Source: Pseudobutyrivibrio xylanivorans
GTDB lineage: Bacteria > Bacillota > Clostridia > Lachnospirales > Lachnospiraceae
Direction: 5' to 3'
Assembly: GCF_008935055.1 (NCBI RefSeq)
Contig: NZ_CP043028.1
Span: 2,386,501-2,450,500 of the forward strand
Length of the DNA: 64,000 nt
Below are positions 26,613 through 35,485 of the stretch, piece by piece (position 1 is the first letter of the stretch; each line of letters starts with the position of its first letter). The position numbers were made by a program, and so were the translations under genes. The notes under the pieces were generated by a model that saw nothing but the letters and a program-made list of their open reading frames with translations, was not told where the DNA came from and did no database searches.

Positions 26613-27182
26613 ATGCTAATTGATCTGTTTTTAACATTTGCAAAGATTGGGGTATTTACATTCGGCGGTGGGTATGCAATGATCTCACTTATCGAAAATG
26701 CCTGCGTGGATAATAAAAGATGGATAACTCATGATGAAATGATGAACATTATTGTGATAGCAGAATCCACGCCTGGTCCCATAGCAATCAACTGTGCAAC
26801 TTATGTCGGATATAAAAAGGGGAAACTTCCCGGAGCGATTATAGTTACTCTTGGGATGATACTTCCGTCTTTTGCTATTATATATGCTGTCTCAAGATTT
26901 CTGAATGGTTTTCTTGAAATAACTTGGGTCTCAAATGCATTTCGCGGAATAAAAATCGCTGTTGGGATTCTTATTGTTGATGCTGCGATAAAAATGCTGA
27001 AGAAAATGAAGCAAAAACCTATGCAGATAAGCATAGTTATATGTTCTGGGCTTACGATGTTCCTTATAAACGTATTTGCCGTTAATATATCATCCATGAT
27101 ACTTATGCTTGCAGCTGCATTTATCGGTATCATTGTTTTCGTTATAAAGAATAATATGGAAAAGAGGCGGGAAGAGAAATGA
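26613..27182 (+). CDS. Chromate transporter family protein, first half (ChrA N-domain)
   Basis: 189 residues, six or so membrane segments. It carries the family signature FTFGGGYAMISLIE and ESTPGPIAINCATYVGY. I chose the ATG at 26613, behind GGAGG, over one at 26586. The next gene overlaps by four bases (ATGA), so the two half-size proteins are translationally coupled and form the heteromeric type of CHR transporter. Family members export chromate or related anions; the natural substrate in an anaerobe is uncertain. Confidence 0.88.
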   Translation: MLIDLFLTFAKIGVFTFGGGYAMISLIENACVDNKRWITHDEMMNIIVIAESTPGPIAINCATYVGYKKGKLPGAIIVTLGMILPSFAIIYAVSRFLNGFLEITWVSNAFRGIKIAVGILIVDAAIKMLKKMKQKPMQISIVICSGLTMFLINVFAVNISSMILMLAAAFIGIIVFVIKNNMEKRREEK

Positions 27183-27739
27183 TATATATTGATCTGTTAA
27201 TCGGATTTTTTGAGGTCGGCCTTTTTTCTTTCGGTGGAGCTTATGCGGCAATACCTTTGATCAGGGATGTTGTCAGGGCTCACGATTGGTTGGATGATGA
27301 AATGCTCGCATACATAATTGCTATCAGCGAAAGTACTCCTGGACCGATTATGGTAAATATGGCCACATATGTCGGAAGTGAAAAGGGAGGATTACTTGGT
27401 GCGATAATTGCTACCACAGCGGTTGTATTACCTGCTTTTTTTATCATTTTGCTTATAATGGCAGCAATGAAGAAATTTCTTCAAAACCGCTTAGTCAAGG
27501 CTGCTTTATCTGGGTTACAGCCATGTATTATAGGAATCATCTTGGCAACAGGTATATTTATGATTATAAAAAACTGCGGTTTTGTTTTCAGTGGCAGCCC
27601 TGATTATCTTACGGCAGGTCTTACTTGTGTTATCGCATTGATATATTTTGGTTCGAGAAAAATCATAAAAAAAGGATTAAGCCCCATCACGCTTATTTGC
27701 TTTTCAGCATTTGTGGGAGCAATGGCTTACATGCTATAA
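27179..27739 (+). CDS. Chromate transporter family protein, second half
   Basis: 186 residues with the paralogous motifs FSFGGAYAAIPLI and ESTPGPIMVNMATYVG. It overlaps the first half-gene by four bases. The pair arose by duplication, as is normal for short-chain CHR proteins. A terminator follows at 27781. Confidence 0.88.
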   Translation: MIYIDLLIGFFEVGLFSFGGAYAAIPLIRDVVRAHDWLDDEMLAYIIAISESTPGPIMVNMATYVGSEKGGLLGAIIATTAVVLPAFFIILLIMAAMKKFLQNRLVKAALSGLQPCIIGIILATGIFMIIKNCGFVFSGSPDYLTAGLTCVIALIYFGSRKIIKKGLSPITLICFSAFVGAMAYML

Positions 27740-27780
27740 AATCCAAGACTAAACGCAATACCTATATACCCTGTTTTTAC

Positions 27781-27814
27781 AAAGGTTACTACAAAAAATG
27801 TGGTAGCCTTTTTT
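27781..27814 (+). terminator. Intrinsic terminator after the chromate transporter pair
   Basis: AAGGTTACTAC pairs with GTGGTAGCCTT with G-U pairs, then a T-run. The same terminator with small changes occurs alone at 35486-35518. Confidence 0.85.
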
Positions 27815-27824
27815 AGTTGAAAAT

Positions 27825-27883
27825 GTGGTAATTAAAGCTTTAATTAGATAGTCAAATCAACTAGAATAAAGACATTGATAAAT
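27825..27883 (+). promoter_or_regulatory. 59-bp repeated upstream element, copy 1
   Basis: Shared with 31929-31987 and 35769-35827. It contains the perfect palindrome AATTAAAGCTTTAATT, then TAGTC ... CAACTAGAATAAAGACATT. Each copy sits upstream of a short cargo gene (GNAT, Nudix, GNAT), 21-71 bases before the start. TAGAAT could be a -10 box, but no standard -35 is at the right distance, so an activator or alternative sigma factor is possible. Confidence 0.6.
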
Positions 27884-27953
27884 CGGCATTTGAGGAGATG
27901 CGATTGTGCTTGAATGGTGCAGTTTGTTTTGTGAATAACGTAGGGGGATAAAA

Positions 27954-28409
27954 ATGGTTGAAATAAAAATAGCAAAACAAGATGATATTGAACGTTTGAT
28001 GAGCATTCGCCTTGAAATGCTTAAGGTTGTTAATAGTCTTCCAGAAGATTATGAGTACTCAGATGAAATTAAAAATGAAAGCCGAGATTACTTTTTGAAT
28101 GGAGACCAGATGACTGTCCTTGCTTGTGATGGAGATGCTGTCGTTGGTTGTGCATCCATGAGCTTTATAAGGATAATGCCAACATTTGGTCACCCGACCG
28201 GAAAACGAGCCCATCTTATGAATGTATATACGAAAAATGAATATCGCCGACAGGGTATTGCTCAAAAGATGGTCGAATTGCTAATAGAGAAAACTTGGGA
28301 AAAAGGTGCCACAGAAATCAGTCTTGATGCAACCACAATGGGAAGAACCCTCTATGAAAAATTAGGGTTTACGGATTCGACAGAATGTATGGTTCTAACA
28401 AATTATTAG
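27954..28409 (+). CDS. GNAT acetyltransferase
   Basis: 151 residues starting MVEIKIAKQDDIERLMSIR. Motif A is NVYTKNEYRRQGIAQKMVELL, followed by the typical LYEKLGFTDS. The ATG follows GGGGGA. It is followed after ten bases by a second GNAT gene. Its promoter region is the 59-bp repeated element. Substrate unknown. Confidence 0.88.
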   Translation: MVEIKIAKQDDIERLMSIRLEMLKVVNSLPEDYEYSDEIKNESRDYFLNGDQMTVLACDGDAVVGCASMSFIRIMPTFGHPTGKRAHLMNVYTKNEYRRQGIAQKMVELLIEKTWEKGATEISLDATTMGRTLYEKLGFTDSTECMVLTNY

Positions 28410-28419
28410 GAGAAAGACC

Positions 28420-28857
28420 ATGAGAGAAATAACGCCGAGCGAGGTAAGCAAACTGTATGACTGTATTCAGGAGTTATCAGAATATCACAATACGACATCT
28501 GAGAATTTCAAAGGATGTTATCCTATAAATCCATATGAAAAGACGCTGGATTCTTTTGAAGCGGCACTAAGAAATAAAGAATCTTACATAGCAGTCTCAG
28601 AATTTGAAAACCAGATTATTGGTTTTTGCAAAGTAGATATAAGTGGAGAAAACGGTAAACTGGACTATTTGCTGATAAAGGAAGAATTCCGAGGAAGAGG
28701 CTTTGGTAAAGAACTCATGGACTGGGCAATGCTTATGTTTGTCAAAAATAATGCTATGCACATTGAAGTAAAAGTGGTTGATGGTAACCCTACGATTCAT
28801 TTGTATGAAAAATATGGATTCAAAATGAAATCGCACATATTAGGGATTGAGCGTTAA
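28420..28857 (+). CDS. GNAT acetyltransferase
   Basis: 145 residues. Motif A reads IKEEFRGRGFGKELMDWA (R-G-x-G-x-G/K), and the C-terminal NPTIHLYEKYGFKMK is typical. It follows the previous GNAT gene after ten bases with its own GGAGA site, so the two are probably co-transcribed. Substrate unknown. Confidence 0.87.
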   Translation: MREITPSEVSKLYDCIQELSEYHNTTSENFKGCYPINPYEKTLDSFEAALRNKESYIAVSEFENQIIGFCKVDISGENGKLDYLLIKEEFRGRGFGKELMDWAMLMFVKNNAMHIEVKVVDGNPTIHLYEKYGFKMKSHILGIER

Positions 28858-28951
28858 ATCCGAGTCAGGTAAAAGAAGAGTAGTACACCCAACTGTTTTA
28901 AAAGGCTGGGTCATTATAAATATAAAGGTATCAGAGGGAGGTTAATACGCT

Positions 28952-29398
28952 ATGAGTACATTAGTAACTTATTTTAGTGCTGAAGGCACAACAGCTAAGG
29001 TTGCAAAGGAATTTGCAGAGATGATTGGTGCCGATATATTCGAGATTGTTCCTGTAGAGCCATATACAAAAGCCGATATCAAATGGACTAATCCACTTGC
29101 CAGGTGTAATAAAGAGCAGTTTGGTAAGAAAGATGTTCCCGTACAGGGAAAGATAGAAAACTTTGAACAGTATGATACTATATATATTGGCTTCCCAATA
29201 TGGTATGGAGCAGCACCTAGGGTCGTCAACACATTTTGCCAAGGCTATAACTGGACCGGTAAAAAAGTCATGGCGTTTGCAACATCTGGTGGAAGTAAGA
29301 TTGGTAAAACTGCAGAAAAACTCCAGCCTTATGTTACTGGTGCAGCTTCTATAGATGCTAAACTTGTAAGTAATTCTTATGAAGTAAAGGACTGGTAA
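28952..29398 (+). CDS. Flavodoxin-like FMN protein
   Basis: 148 residues starting MSTLVTYFSAEGTTAKVAKE, where SAEGTT is the FMN phosphate loop, followed by IGFPIWYGAAPR and FATSGGSKIGKT for the isoalloxazine contacts. This is the short flavodoxin type (Flavodoxin_4) used as a low-potential electron carrier or quinone reductase. The ATG follows GGAGG at a somewhat long distance. Confidence 0.9.
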   Translation: MSTLVTYFSAEGTTAKVAKEFAEMIGADIFEIVPVEPYTKADIKWTNPLARCNKEQFGKKDVPVQGKIENFEQYDTIYIGFPIWYGAAPRVVNTFCQGYNWTGKKVMAFATSGGSKIGKTAEKLQPYVTGAASIDAKLVSNSYEVKDW

Positions 29399-29443
29399 AA
29401 CAATAAATTTTATTGAACTATTTGGGATTCATCATGGATGATT

Positions 29444-29596
29444 ATGTTAAATCACGACAACGGATGCACTCCCTGCATAGCAAAAAATCTAGCACAACGA
29501 GAAATTCCAAGCTGCTTTTTTAAGAAAGCTGGTGGCGAAAAGCCAACCAAAGACTGGTATTTTGAAGATTTTGCGGCATTAATAAACAATATATGA
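29444..29596 (+). CDS. Possible 50-residue Cys-containing protein or gene remnant
   Basis: An ATG at 29444 opens 50 codons: NGCTPCIAKNLAQREIPSC in the first half and KPTKDWYFEDFAALINNI at the end. The C-x-x-C resembles a thioredoxin-like site but the protein is too short for that fold. No clear ribosome binding site. It may be the end of a decayed gene between the flavodoxin and VOC genes. Confidence 0.3.
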   Translation: MLNHDNGCTPCIAKNLAQREIPSCFFKKAGGEKPTKDWYFEDFAALINNI

Positions 29597-29642
29597 AAAC
29601 ACCTTACAATATACAATTTTAAAGAAAGAAAGGAATTAATAC

Positions 29643-30026
29643 ATGAATCTATCTACTATTCATCACATCGCCATCATCGTGTCTAACTACGAGAAATCAA
29701 AAGATTTTTATGTTAATAAGCTCGGTTTTACAGTGATTCGTGAAAATTACAGACCTCAAAAGAATGACTGGAAACTTGATCTCAAAATAGATAATACAAC
29801 AGAGCTTGAGATTTTCGCTCCAAAGAATCCGCCAAAGAGACCTTCATTTCCAGAAGCTTGTGGTCTTAGGCATCTGGCTTTTAAAGTAAATGAAATCGAG
29901 AGAGTAGTAGCTGAACTGAATAAACTTGGTATCGAATGCGAGCCAATACGGACAGATGAATTTACAAATAAGAAAATGACTTTCTTTTTTGATCCAGATG
30001 GATTACCTTTAGAGCTTCATGAATAA
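29643..30026 (+). CDS. VOC-family protein, YaeR/SMU1112c type
   Basis: 127 residues beginning with IHHIAIIVSNYEKSKDFY, with GLRHLAFKV in the middle and FFDPDGLPLELHE at the end. The H and E of these motifs are the usual metal ligands of glyoxalase-like VOC enzymes. The exact reaction of this subgroup is not established; it is often annotated as a glyoxalase-like protein. Confidence 0.88.
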   Translation: MNLSTIHHIAIIVSNYEKSKDFYVNKLGFTVIRENYRPQKNDWKLDLKIDNTTELEIFAPKNPPKRPSFPEACGLRHLAFKVNEIERVVAELNKLGIECEPIRTDEFTNKKMTFFFDPDGLPLELHE

Positions 30027-30036
30027 AAAATGCCAA

Positions 30037-30127
30037 AAGAGAAAAACTCTACCAAGAACATATGATAATTGACTTTCCAAAGGATGAATTAAAGCCATTA
30101 AACATGATTCTAAAAGCAGTAGAATAA
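30037..30127 (+). pseudogene. C-terminal fragment of an unidentified gene
   Basis: A frame open to TAA at 30125 reads EKLYQEHMIIDFPKDELKPL followed by NMILKAVE. It has a convincing amino-acid composition but no start or upstream domain. The tail resembles the end of small acetyltransferase-type proteins, but I cannot place it with confidence. Confidence 0.35.
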
Positions 30128-30152
30128 TCTAACACCATCACAATGGGGCGCC

Positions 30153-30932
30153 TCAAAAATGTGTTATGTTTAGATTTACCTTTTCTTTTAAAATATTATA
30201 TTGATCTTCATCGGAGATATCAGAGTCTGTGATAATAGTATTAAAGTCTTTGATATCTCCGAACTTTTTCATGATATGTTGCCCAAATTTAGAGTGGTCA
30301 ACGAGAAGAATATTTCGCTCCGAGTTTCTCATGACAACCTGTTTTATTGAACAATCCATTTCAGTGCTGGTTACGCCATAGACTGTATCAATATAGCCTG
30401 TTCCTAGAAAGGCAGCGTTAAAATGAAAATTTGAAAGATAAGTCAAAGTATCCATATCCATAGGACCGCCGTTTGAGTCCTGATATTTACCAGGAGCTAT
30501 GTATAATGTTATATATGGATTATGAGAACACTCCTGCATTACAGCCAATGAGCTTGTCACAACGGTGTGATGCAAAGATGGAAGATATCGGGTCATAAGC
30601 AATACTGTGGTGCTTGGATCTAAATAAATAACATCATTTTCTTTAACAAATTCTGCAGCTCGGCGAGCAATTGCAGCTTTAGCCTCGTAGAAGCTTTCTT
30701 TTCGCATGTCAAAAGCATGTATGCCTGAGTTTGGATGCCTGATAGTAGCTCCGCCATAATGAGTGACAAGTATTCCCTGTTCTTCCATTATGTGTAAATC
30801 TCTTCTGATTGTCATATCAGATACGCCAAATTTTTGTGATAAATTCTTTACATTTACTGTAGTCTGTTTTTTTAATAATTCGTAGATAGATTCACGGCGG
30901 CCTATTCCATTATTTTCATTTATCTGTTTCAT
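30153..30932 (-). CDS. DeoR-family regulator
   Basis: 259 residues. The N-terminal helix-turn-helix is typical (RRESIYELLKKQTTVNVKNLSQKFGVSDMTIRRDL, residues 12-46), followed by the HYGGAT hinge and a DeoRC sugar-phosphate sensor domain (IYLDPSTT, LGTGYI, LLVDHSKFG). I chose the ATG with GAAGGAG six bases upstream; an in-frame ATG 39 bases earlier is less likely. It is divergent from the HAD phosphatase gene at 31084, which it probably controls in response to a phosphorylated sugar. Confidence 0.9.
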   Translation of the reverse strand: MKQINENNGIGRRESIYELLKKQTTVNVKNLSQKFGVSDMTIRRDLHIMEEQGILVTHYGGATIRHPNSGIHAFDMRKESFYEAKAAIARRAAEFVKENDVIYLDPSTTVLLMTRYLPSLHHTVVTSSLAVMQECSHNPYITLYIAPGKYQDSNGGPMDMDTLTYLSNFHFNAAFLGTGYIDTVYGVTSTEMDCSIKQVVMRNSERNILLVDHSKFGQHIMKKFGDIKDFNTIITDSDISDEDQYNILKEKVNLNITHF

Positions 30933-31083
30933 AGAAAACTCCTTCAGAGGTATAAATGTTTCATTAAACATAATTATACCACGAAAATTTACAAATCAAA
31001 CAATAACAAACATTAATTAGTGTTAATATGTGTGCTATTATCTTTTTGCAATCGGAAATATAAAATATTGTTAGGAGATAGCA

Positions 31084-31875
31084 ATGTGTAAGAAAAAGTA
31101 TTTGTTTTTTGATATCGATGGCACACTTGCCGCAGGAGGATATGAAAATTTCTATATTCCTGACTCAACTGTTTTAGCGCTGCAAAAGCTTAAAAAGGCT
31201 GGTCATTTTCTATGTATTGCAACAGGCAGAGCTCAGGCTCTTGCAGTTGATATAATGAATGAGTTAGGTTTTGAAAATATGGTAAGTGATGGAGGTTATG
31301 GTATTACCATTAATAAAGCTCTATTAGGAATCAAGCCACTTCCAAAAGAAAACGTGGTTGCTTTAATAAGAGAATGTCAGGAAAAAGGATATCCATGGGG
31401 GATTCAGCCTGAAAATTCAGCTGTAAGATATGTGCCAGATGAGCGATTTAATGAAATCGCAAAGGATACATATATGAAACAAAAGATAGTTAGGGGATTG
31501 AATCCTGAAGATTATGAACATATATATAAAGCATACGTAGCCTGCAGAGCAGAAGATGAGAAAAATCTCAAAGCACTGGATAATCTTCCTTGTTGCAGAT
31601 TTCATGAACGTTATTTGTTTATTGAGCCAAGCTACAAGTTTGTAGGCATAAAAAAGGTTATGGATTATTTTCATGCTGATTATAATGATGCTGTTGTTTT
31701 TGGTGATTCTGGCAATGATATTTCAATGTTTACAGATGATTGGACAAAGGTTGCCATGGGAAATGCTATTCCTGAATTGAAGAAGCTTGCAGACTATGTG
31801 ACTTCCGACGTTGATAAAGATGGAATTTACAATGCCTGCGAGAAGCTGGGATTATTTGATACTGTTGCTTGTTAA
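31084..31875 (+). CDS. Cof-type HAD-IIB hydrolase (sugar phosphatase-like)
   Basis: 263 residues. Motif I is FFDIDGTLAAGG (nucleophile D near residue 10), motif II ATGRAQ, motif IV VVFGDSGNDISMF. The cap is the large C2B type. It is divergent from the DeoR gene, with GGAGAT before the ATG. Members dephosphorylate sugar phosphates or flavin precursors; the DeoR partner argues for a sugar phosphate. Confidence 0.9.
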   Translation: MCKKKYLFFDIDGTLAAGGYENFYIPDSTVLALQKLKKAGHFLCIATGRAQALAVDIMNELGFENMVSDGGYGITINKALLGIKPLPKENVVALIRECQEKGYPWGIQPENSAVRYVPDERFNEIAKDTYMKQKIVRGLNPEDYEHIYKAYVACRAEDEKNLKALDNLPCCRFHERYLFIEPSYKFVGIKKVMDYFHADYNDAVVFGDSGNDISMFTDDWTKVAMGNAIPELKKLADYVTSDVDKDGIYNACEKLGLFDTVAC

Positions 31876-31928
31876 TACCTTTCAGCGTGATCTCGATAGG
31901 GAGCGTTATGAAAGGTGTTAATATAATA

Positions 31929-31987
31929 TGGTAATTAAAGCTTTAATTAGGTAGTCTAGTCAACTAGAATAAAGACATTAATAAATC
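31929..31987 (+). promoter_or_regulatory. 59-bp repeated upstream element, copy 2
   Basis: Contains the same AATTAAAGCTTTAATT palindrome and CAACTAGAATAAAGACATT as 27825 and 35769. It lies 71 bases before the Nudix gene. Confidence 0.6.
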
Positions 31988-32058
31988 AGGATATATAGAA
32001 GGCAAAATGATTGAGTATAAACAAACGGGGGAAAATAATAATTTGAGGAGACAGAAAT

Positions 32059-32517
32059 ATGATATTTGAAAAATCTTGTGGGGCAATAGTATATACAGTT
32101 GACAACGGTGTCATAAAGTACCTGCTAGTTGAAGAAAATAGTGGATTTCACAGTTTTCCAAAAGGACGTATGGAAAACGAAGAAACAGAAGAACAGACAG
32201 CAATTCGTGAGATTAAAGAAGAGACAGATCTTGAAGTTGAACTCATTACTGATTTTAAGGTATGTGAACAATACAATCCTGCGGAAAAGCCGGGTTTTAC
32301 AAAACAAGTTGTATATTTTTTAGCTCATTATTCAGATGCAAAACCCAGAGTGACAAGACCTAATGAGGTCAAGTCGTTAAAAAGCTTGAGTCTTGAAGAT
32401 TCACTCATAACTATAGAGCATGAAAATAAAAAAGAATTGCTTAAGCTAGCAGATGAGTATATAAAACATAAAATTGTGTCTACTGAACTGGATGTCCATT
32501 TCGTGCGAGAGAAATAA
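32059..32517 (+). CDS. Nudix hydrolase, diadenosine tetraphosphatase-like
   Basis: 152 residues. The Nudix box starts at GRMENEE and continues TAIREIKEETDLEVEL, with all conserved acids (G-x5-E-x7-REUxEE-x-GU, where the late G is D). SFPKGRM before it is typical of the Ap4A hydrolase group. It cleaves a nucleoside diphosphate linked to another moiety. The stop codon overlaps the next start by one base, coupling it to the NUMOD1 protein. Confidence 0.88.
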   Translation: MIFEKSCGAIVYTVDNGVIKYLLVEENSGFHSFPKGRMENEETEEQTAIREIKEETDLEVELITDFKVCEQYNPAEKPGFTKQVVYFLAHYSDAKPRVTRPNEVKSLKSLSLEDSLITIEHENKKELLKLADEYIKHKIVSTELDVHFVREK

Positions 32518-32699
32518 TGAGCGAGAAAGCTAGTAAACCTATTGACCAGTTGACATTAGAGAGTGAATTTATAAGAACTTTTAAAAGTGCTAAATCTGCT
32601 GGAGCTGAATTGGGAATTAATAGTTCAGGTATTGGTAATGCCATTAGAAAAGGTACTACTTCAGGAGGATATCGCTGGCGACAACATATAGAAAAATAG
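32517..32699 (+). CDS. Standalone NUMOD1-like DNA-binding peptide
   Basis: 60 residues. The core (EFIRTFKSAKSAGAELGI, then IGNAIRKGTTSGGYRWR) matches the NUMOD1 repeat, a small helix-turn-helix usually found at the C-terminus of homing endonucleases. Here it stands alone, its ATG overlapping the Nudix stop by one base. A GIY-YIG protein lies 170 bases downstream across a terminator, so the two may be pieces of a split homing endonuclease. Confidence 0.7.
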   Translation: MSEKASKPIDQLTLESEFIRTFKSAKSAGAELGINSSGIGNAIRKGTTSGGYRWRQHIEK

Positions 32700-32726
32700 C
32701 GTAGATTAAATATGGTATTAAAGCAA

Positions 32727-32760
32727 GAGAGTTTTCAGTTTTTGTGAAAACTCTCTTTTT
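32727..32760 (+). terminator. Intrinsic terminator
   Basis: GAGAGTTTTCA pairs perfectly with TGAAAACTCTC around a 7-base loop, then five T. It ends the Nudix/NUMOD1 unit. Confidence 0.9.
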
Positions 32761-32869
32761 ATAAAACAAACGAGACATCAAGCTTTGTTTTTTGTTAAGC
32801 TAAACGTATTTCTGTCATATATTTATGATATATAGGATGAAGGAGCCTAACTTCATGGAGGATTGTAGT

Positions 32870-33718
32870 ATGCGTTTTATCGGTACTATTTTGCAATTTG
32901 ATGCAGATGATCATTTAATAGGTGAATATACAGGCGAGTTAAAATGCATTCTCGATAATATTGAAAACGGTGAGACATTTTATTACAGATTTCCCTGTTT
33001 CTCAGATATAGGTAGTAAGAAAAAGATTAGATATACTCATTTTGGTCTAAAAGGAATAAATACAAGTTGTAATGAGTATAGTGCAGAGGAATTGATTACC
33101 TATTATTTGAATTATGAGATACAAGCGTATTATAGACGTAAGAAGAAAGGAAAGAAATTTCATTGTAGAGGATTTGAGAATATCGAATTTATCTATGCAA
33201 TTCAATTGCAAGAAGCTGATAGATTAAACAGAAATACAGCAGAAGATTTTAATAAACGGTTAGATTCATTCTTAAAGAGGCATTCAGAATTCAAGCCAGT
33301 GGTTGATTTAAACGACTATCGAGGGATGTGTGGAATTTATCTGCTTGTATTGGATAAGTACAATGTTTGTTATATAGGGCAAACGCAGACTGCTCTGAGA
33401 GTACGTATAAAACAACATTGGACAAGAAGCGATTACTTTCTGCGAGGAATTGATAGATTTAAAGCAATGGATACAACAAGAATATATGTATATCCCATTC
33501 AGGATACCGAAAGTATTAATCTAGCAGAGTATTCCTTAATACCTGATTTCCCAGAACAATATACTCTTAATTGTGGAAGTTCCGGAGGGGATGTATATTT
33601 TATGAAATCCCACGGAGAATTGCCAAATATAGAGCCAGATAAGCATTATAACAAGAGTAGTTTAAAAGACTATTTGGATCAAGCGGAGAAGATATTAGGG
33701 ATTAGAAAAGAGTTATAA
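32870..33718 (+). CDS. GIY-YIG nuclease-domain protein
   Basis: 282 residues. The C-terminal third holds the GIY-YIG fold: GIYLLVLDKYNVCYIGQT and then R-x-R-x-x-QH. A conserved E in NLAEYSLI could be the catalytic acid. The N-terminal 165 residues are of unknown type. I place the start at the ATG at 32870, eight bases after GGAGG; an ATG at 32855 is an alternative. No NUMOD repeat is attached. It may be a homing endonuclease relative or a defence-type nuclease. Confidence 0.8.
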   Translation: MRFIGTILQFDADDHLIGEYTGELKCILDNIENGETFYYRFPCFSDIGSKKKIRYTHFGLKGINTSCNEYSAEELITYYLNYEIQAYYRRKKKGKKFHCRGFENIEFIYAIQLQEADRLNRNTAEDFNKRLDSFLKRHSEFKPVVDLNDYRGMCGIYLLVLDKYNVCYIGQTQTALRVRIKQHWTRSDYFLRGIDRFKAMDTTRIYVYPIQDTESINLAEYSLIPDFPEQYTLNCGSSGGDVYFMKSHGELPNIEPDKHYNKSSLKDYLDQAEKILGIRKEL

Positions 33719-33844
33719 AAGATTTGTTTAGTTATCATTAGGTTGATACACCCCTAAAAATACACATATTAGTTGTATCATACACGTACGAGGTATTGAA
33801 ATATGAACTGATGCAATATTTTCTAATCTATGGGAGGATAGCAA

Positions 33845-34303
33845 ATGAGCAGATTAAAAACACTTCGTGAATACGTAGATAAAGAACTAAGTCTATTGGA
33901 AGAAGAGAAGCGTACAAGTGCAACTGCACATTTATATGGCGTATCTCTTGCAGCCACAATTCTAGCAAAGAAACGTGGTCTAAATGAAGAGCTTGCAGCT
34001 ATGGCAGCTATGCTTCATGACATGCACGCATATAAGAGTGGCTCATATGATAATCACGCTCATTTAGGAGCTGATTTAGCTAGAAAGATTCTTGATGATT
34101 TAGCTATAACTTCTGCAGAAGAAACTGATACCATTTGCTCTGCAATATATCATCATGATGACAAATTAGTGGTTGATTCCCCTATGGATGAACTACTAAA
34201 GGATGCAGATGTAATTGATCATTGCTTCAAAGATTCTTCTAAACCTATCAAGGAAAAAGAGCAAAAGCGATACGAAAATCTTTGTAAAGAATTAGGTTTG
34301 TAG
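33845..34303 (+). CDS. HD-domain phosphohydrolase
   Basis: 152 residues. The metal ligands are visible: an early H in ATAHLYGVS, the HD pair in MLHDMH, further H in YDNHAHLGAD and IYHHDDK, and the final D in LLKDADVIDH. This is the small HD family acting on nucleotides or phosphoesters. The ATG follows GGGAGGA. A terminator follows at 34323. Confidence 0.87.
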   Translation: MSRLKTLREYVDKELSLLEEEKRTSATAHLYGVSLAATILAKKRGLNEELAAMAAMLHDMHAYKSGSYDNHAHLGADLARKILDDLAITSAEETDTICSAIYHHDDKLVVDSPMDELLKDADVIDHCFKDSSKPIKEKEQKRYENLCKELGL

Positions 34304-34322
34304 AAACGATATTGGGGAGGTC

Positions 34323-34347
34323 TAACACGTGGTGTGTTAATTTTTTT
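34323..34347 (+). terminator. Intrinsic terminator after the HD gene
   Basis: TAACAC pairs with GTGTTA, followed by seven T. Confidence 0.8.
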
Positions 34348-34417
34348 ATTTTTCAGTTAGACATAACTAACTTTTAGCGATATAATAAATATAGAGATAG
34401 AAGAGGAGGTGTTTACT

Positions 34418-34504
34418 ATGACACTTATTCAGATTCTTTCGATTATATTTATTGTTGGAGCTTTAATTTGGCAGCAATATTATTTACACAAACATAAACA
34501 TTAA
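34418..34504 (+). CDS. 28-residue single-pass membrane peptide
   Basis: A strong GAGGAGG precedes an ATG at 34418 that opens 28 codons: a hydrophobic helix (LIQILSIIFIVGALIW) and a His/Lys tail (YYLHKHKH). The good binding site and composition support translation. A broken heavy-metal-binding (HMA) gene follows 19 bases downstream, and the His-rich tail suggests a metal link, but this is inference. Confidence 0.6.
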   Translation: MTLIQILSIIFIVGALIWQQYYLHKHKH

Positions 34505-34523
34505 AGAAATTGAGGAAATACCA

Positions 34524-34684
34524 ATGACAAAAACAATATTGAAAATTGATGGAATGATGTGCGGTATGTCACAGAACAAACACCTGACGAGAAAAAACTT
34601 ATAGCTGCTATTGGAGAAACGGGCTACACAGTACAATCAGTAAGTTCAGAGCCATATAAAAAGAAATTCTTGGGATTGTTCTAA
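34524..34684 (+). pseudogene. HMA-domain (copper-chaperone-like) protein with internal deletion and frameshift
   Basis: Starts MTKTILKIDGMMCGMS, which is the first strand and metal loop of an HMA domain (normally GM-x-C-x-x-C; the second Cys is lost at the break). The other frame then gives TPDEKKLIAAIGETGYTVQS and ends KKKFLGLF. About 25 central residues are missing and the two parts are out of frame, so the gene is dead. Confidence 0.75.
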
Positions 34685-34707
34685 AACTATCTGGGGGGGA
34701 TATTAGT

Positions 34708-35388
34708 ATGAATAACCTTACATCACGCCAGAAGATTATGTTTGGCGTATATTCGATGATTTTAGCTATGATAGGTGATTATCTGCTGGGTTACAAAACA
34801 TTTAGTACCTCCAGCTCGCCTGAAGCATATATGGGAATCACTTGGAATGTAGTACCTGATTGGAGATATGCAACATCTTCTATATTAGGCTTTATGTGTG
34901 CTGCACTATTTGCCGTAGGTGCTGTGGAAGTAATCAGCGTATTAGATAAAAAATACAAACTAGGAAATTCAAAACTATTTAAACTCTTCAAAATAGCAAA
35001 TTGGGCCGGTATTCTCTACTTCGCATTTGTTCATATAGGAATATGTATGCTTCCCGTTGTATTCAACGCTGGAATGGAAGTAACTGGAGATGTTCAAACC
35101 TCTGTAAATATGGTTTTCAGAGTATTAAAAAGTATTGCGGTACCATTAGCTGTAGGTTTTATAGTATGTGATGTATTCGTAACTATAGCCTGGATTGGAA
35201 TGATTCTAAAAAAGATGATTCCAGTTAAAATAATTGGAATCATTTGTTGCCCTATAATTACTGCACTTTTGGGTCAGCTTATGAATTACATTTCTGAAGG
35301 ATCCGATTCAGGATTTGAATCATTCGGATGGTTACTTATGTACTTGATTTGTGCGTTTTCTTTAGTTAATAAAGAGGAGAGAGTATAA
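34708..35388 (+). CDS. Polytopic membrane protein (DUF6796-like)
   Basis: 226 residues with six or seven hydrophobic segments. It starts MNNLTSRQKIMFGVYSMIL and includes GDYLLGYKTF near residue 25. I associate this pattern with an uncharacterised family frequent in Lachnospiraceae, but no function is known. The ATG follows GGGGGGA. Confidence 0.65.
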   Translation: MNNLTSRQKIMFGVYSMILAMIGDYLLGYKTFSTSSSPEAYMGITWNVVPDWRYATSSILGFMCAALFAVGAVEVISVLDKKYKLGNSKLFKLFKIANWAGILYFAFVHIGICMLPVVFNAGMEVTGDVQTSVNMVFRVLKSIAVPLAVGFIVCDVFVTIAWIGMILKKMIPVKIIGIICCPIITALLGQLMNYISEGSDSGFESFGWLLMYLICAFSLVNKEERV

Positions 35389-35485
35389 CTATCGATAAAA
35401 TAATAAACGCTCAAAGTGGAGGAAATATATCAATTCGTCACTTCCAGAGGTAAATGCAAAAAAATCTATAATCCCTGATTTTACA

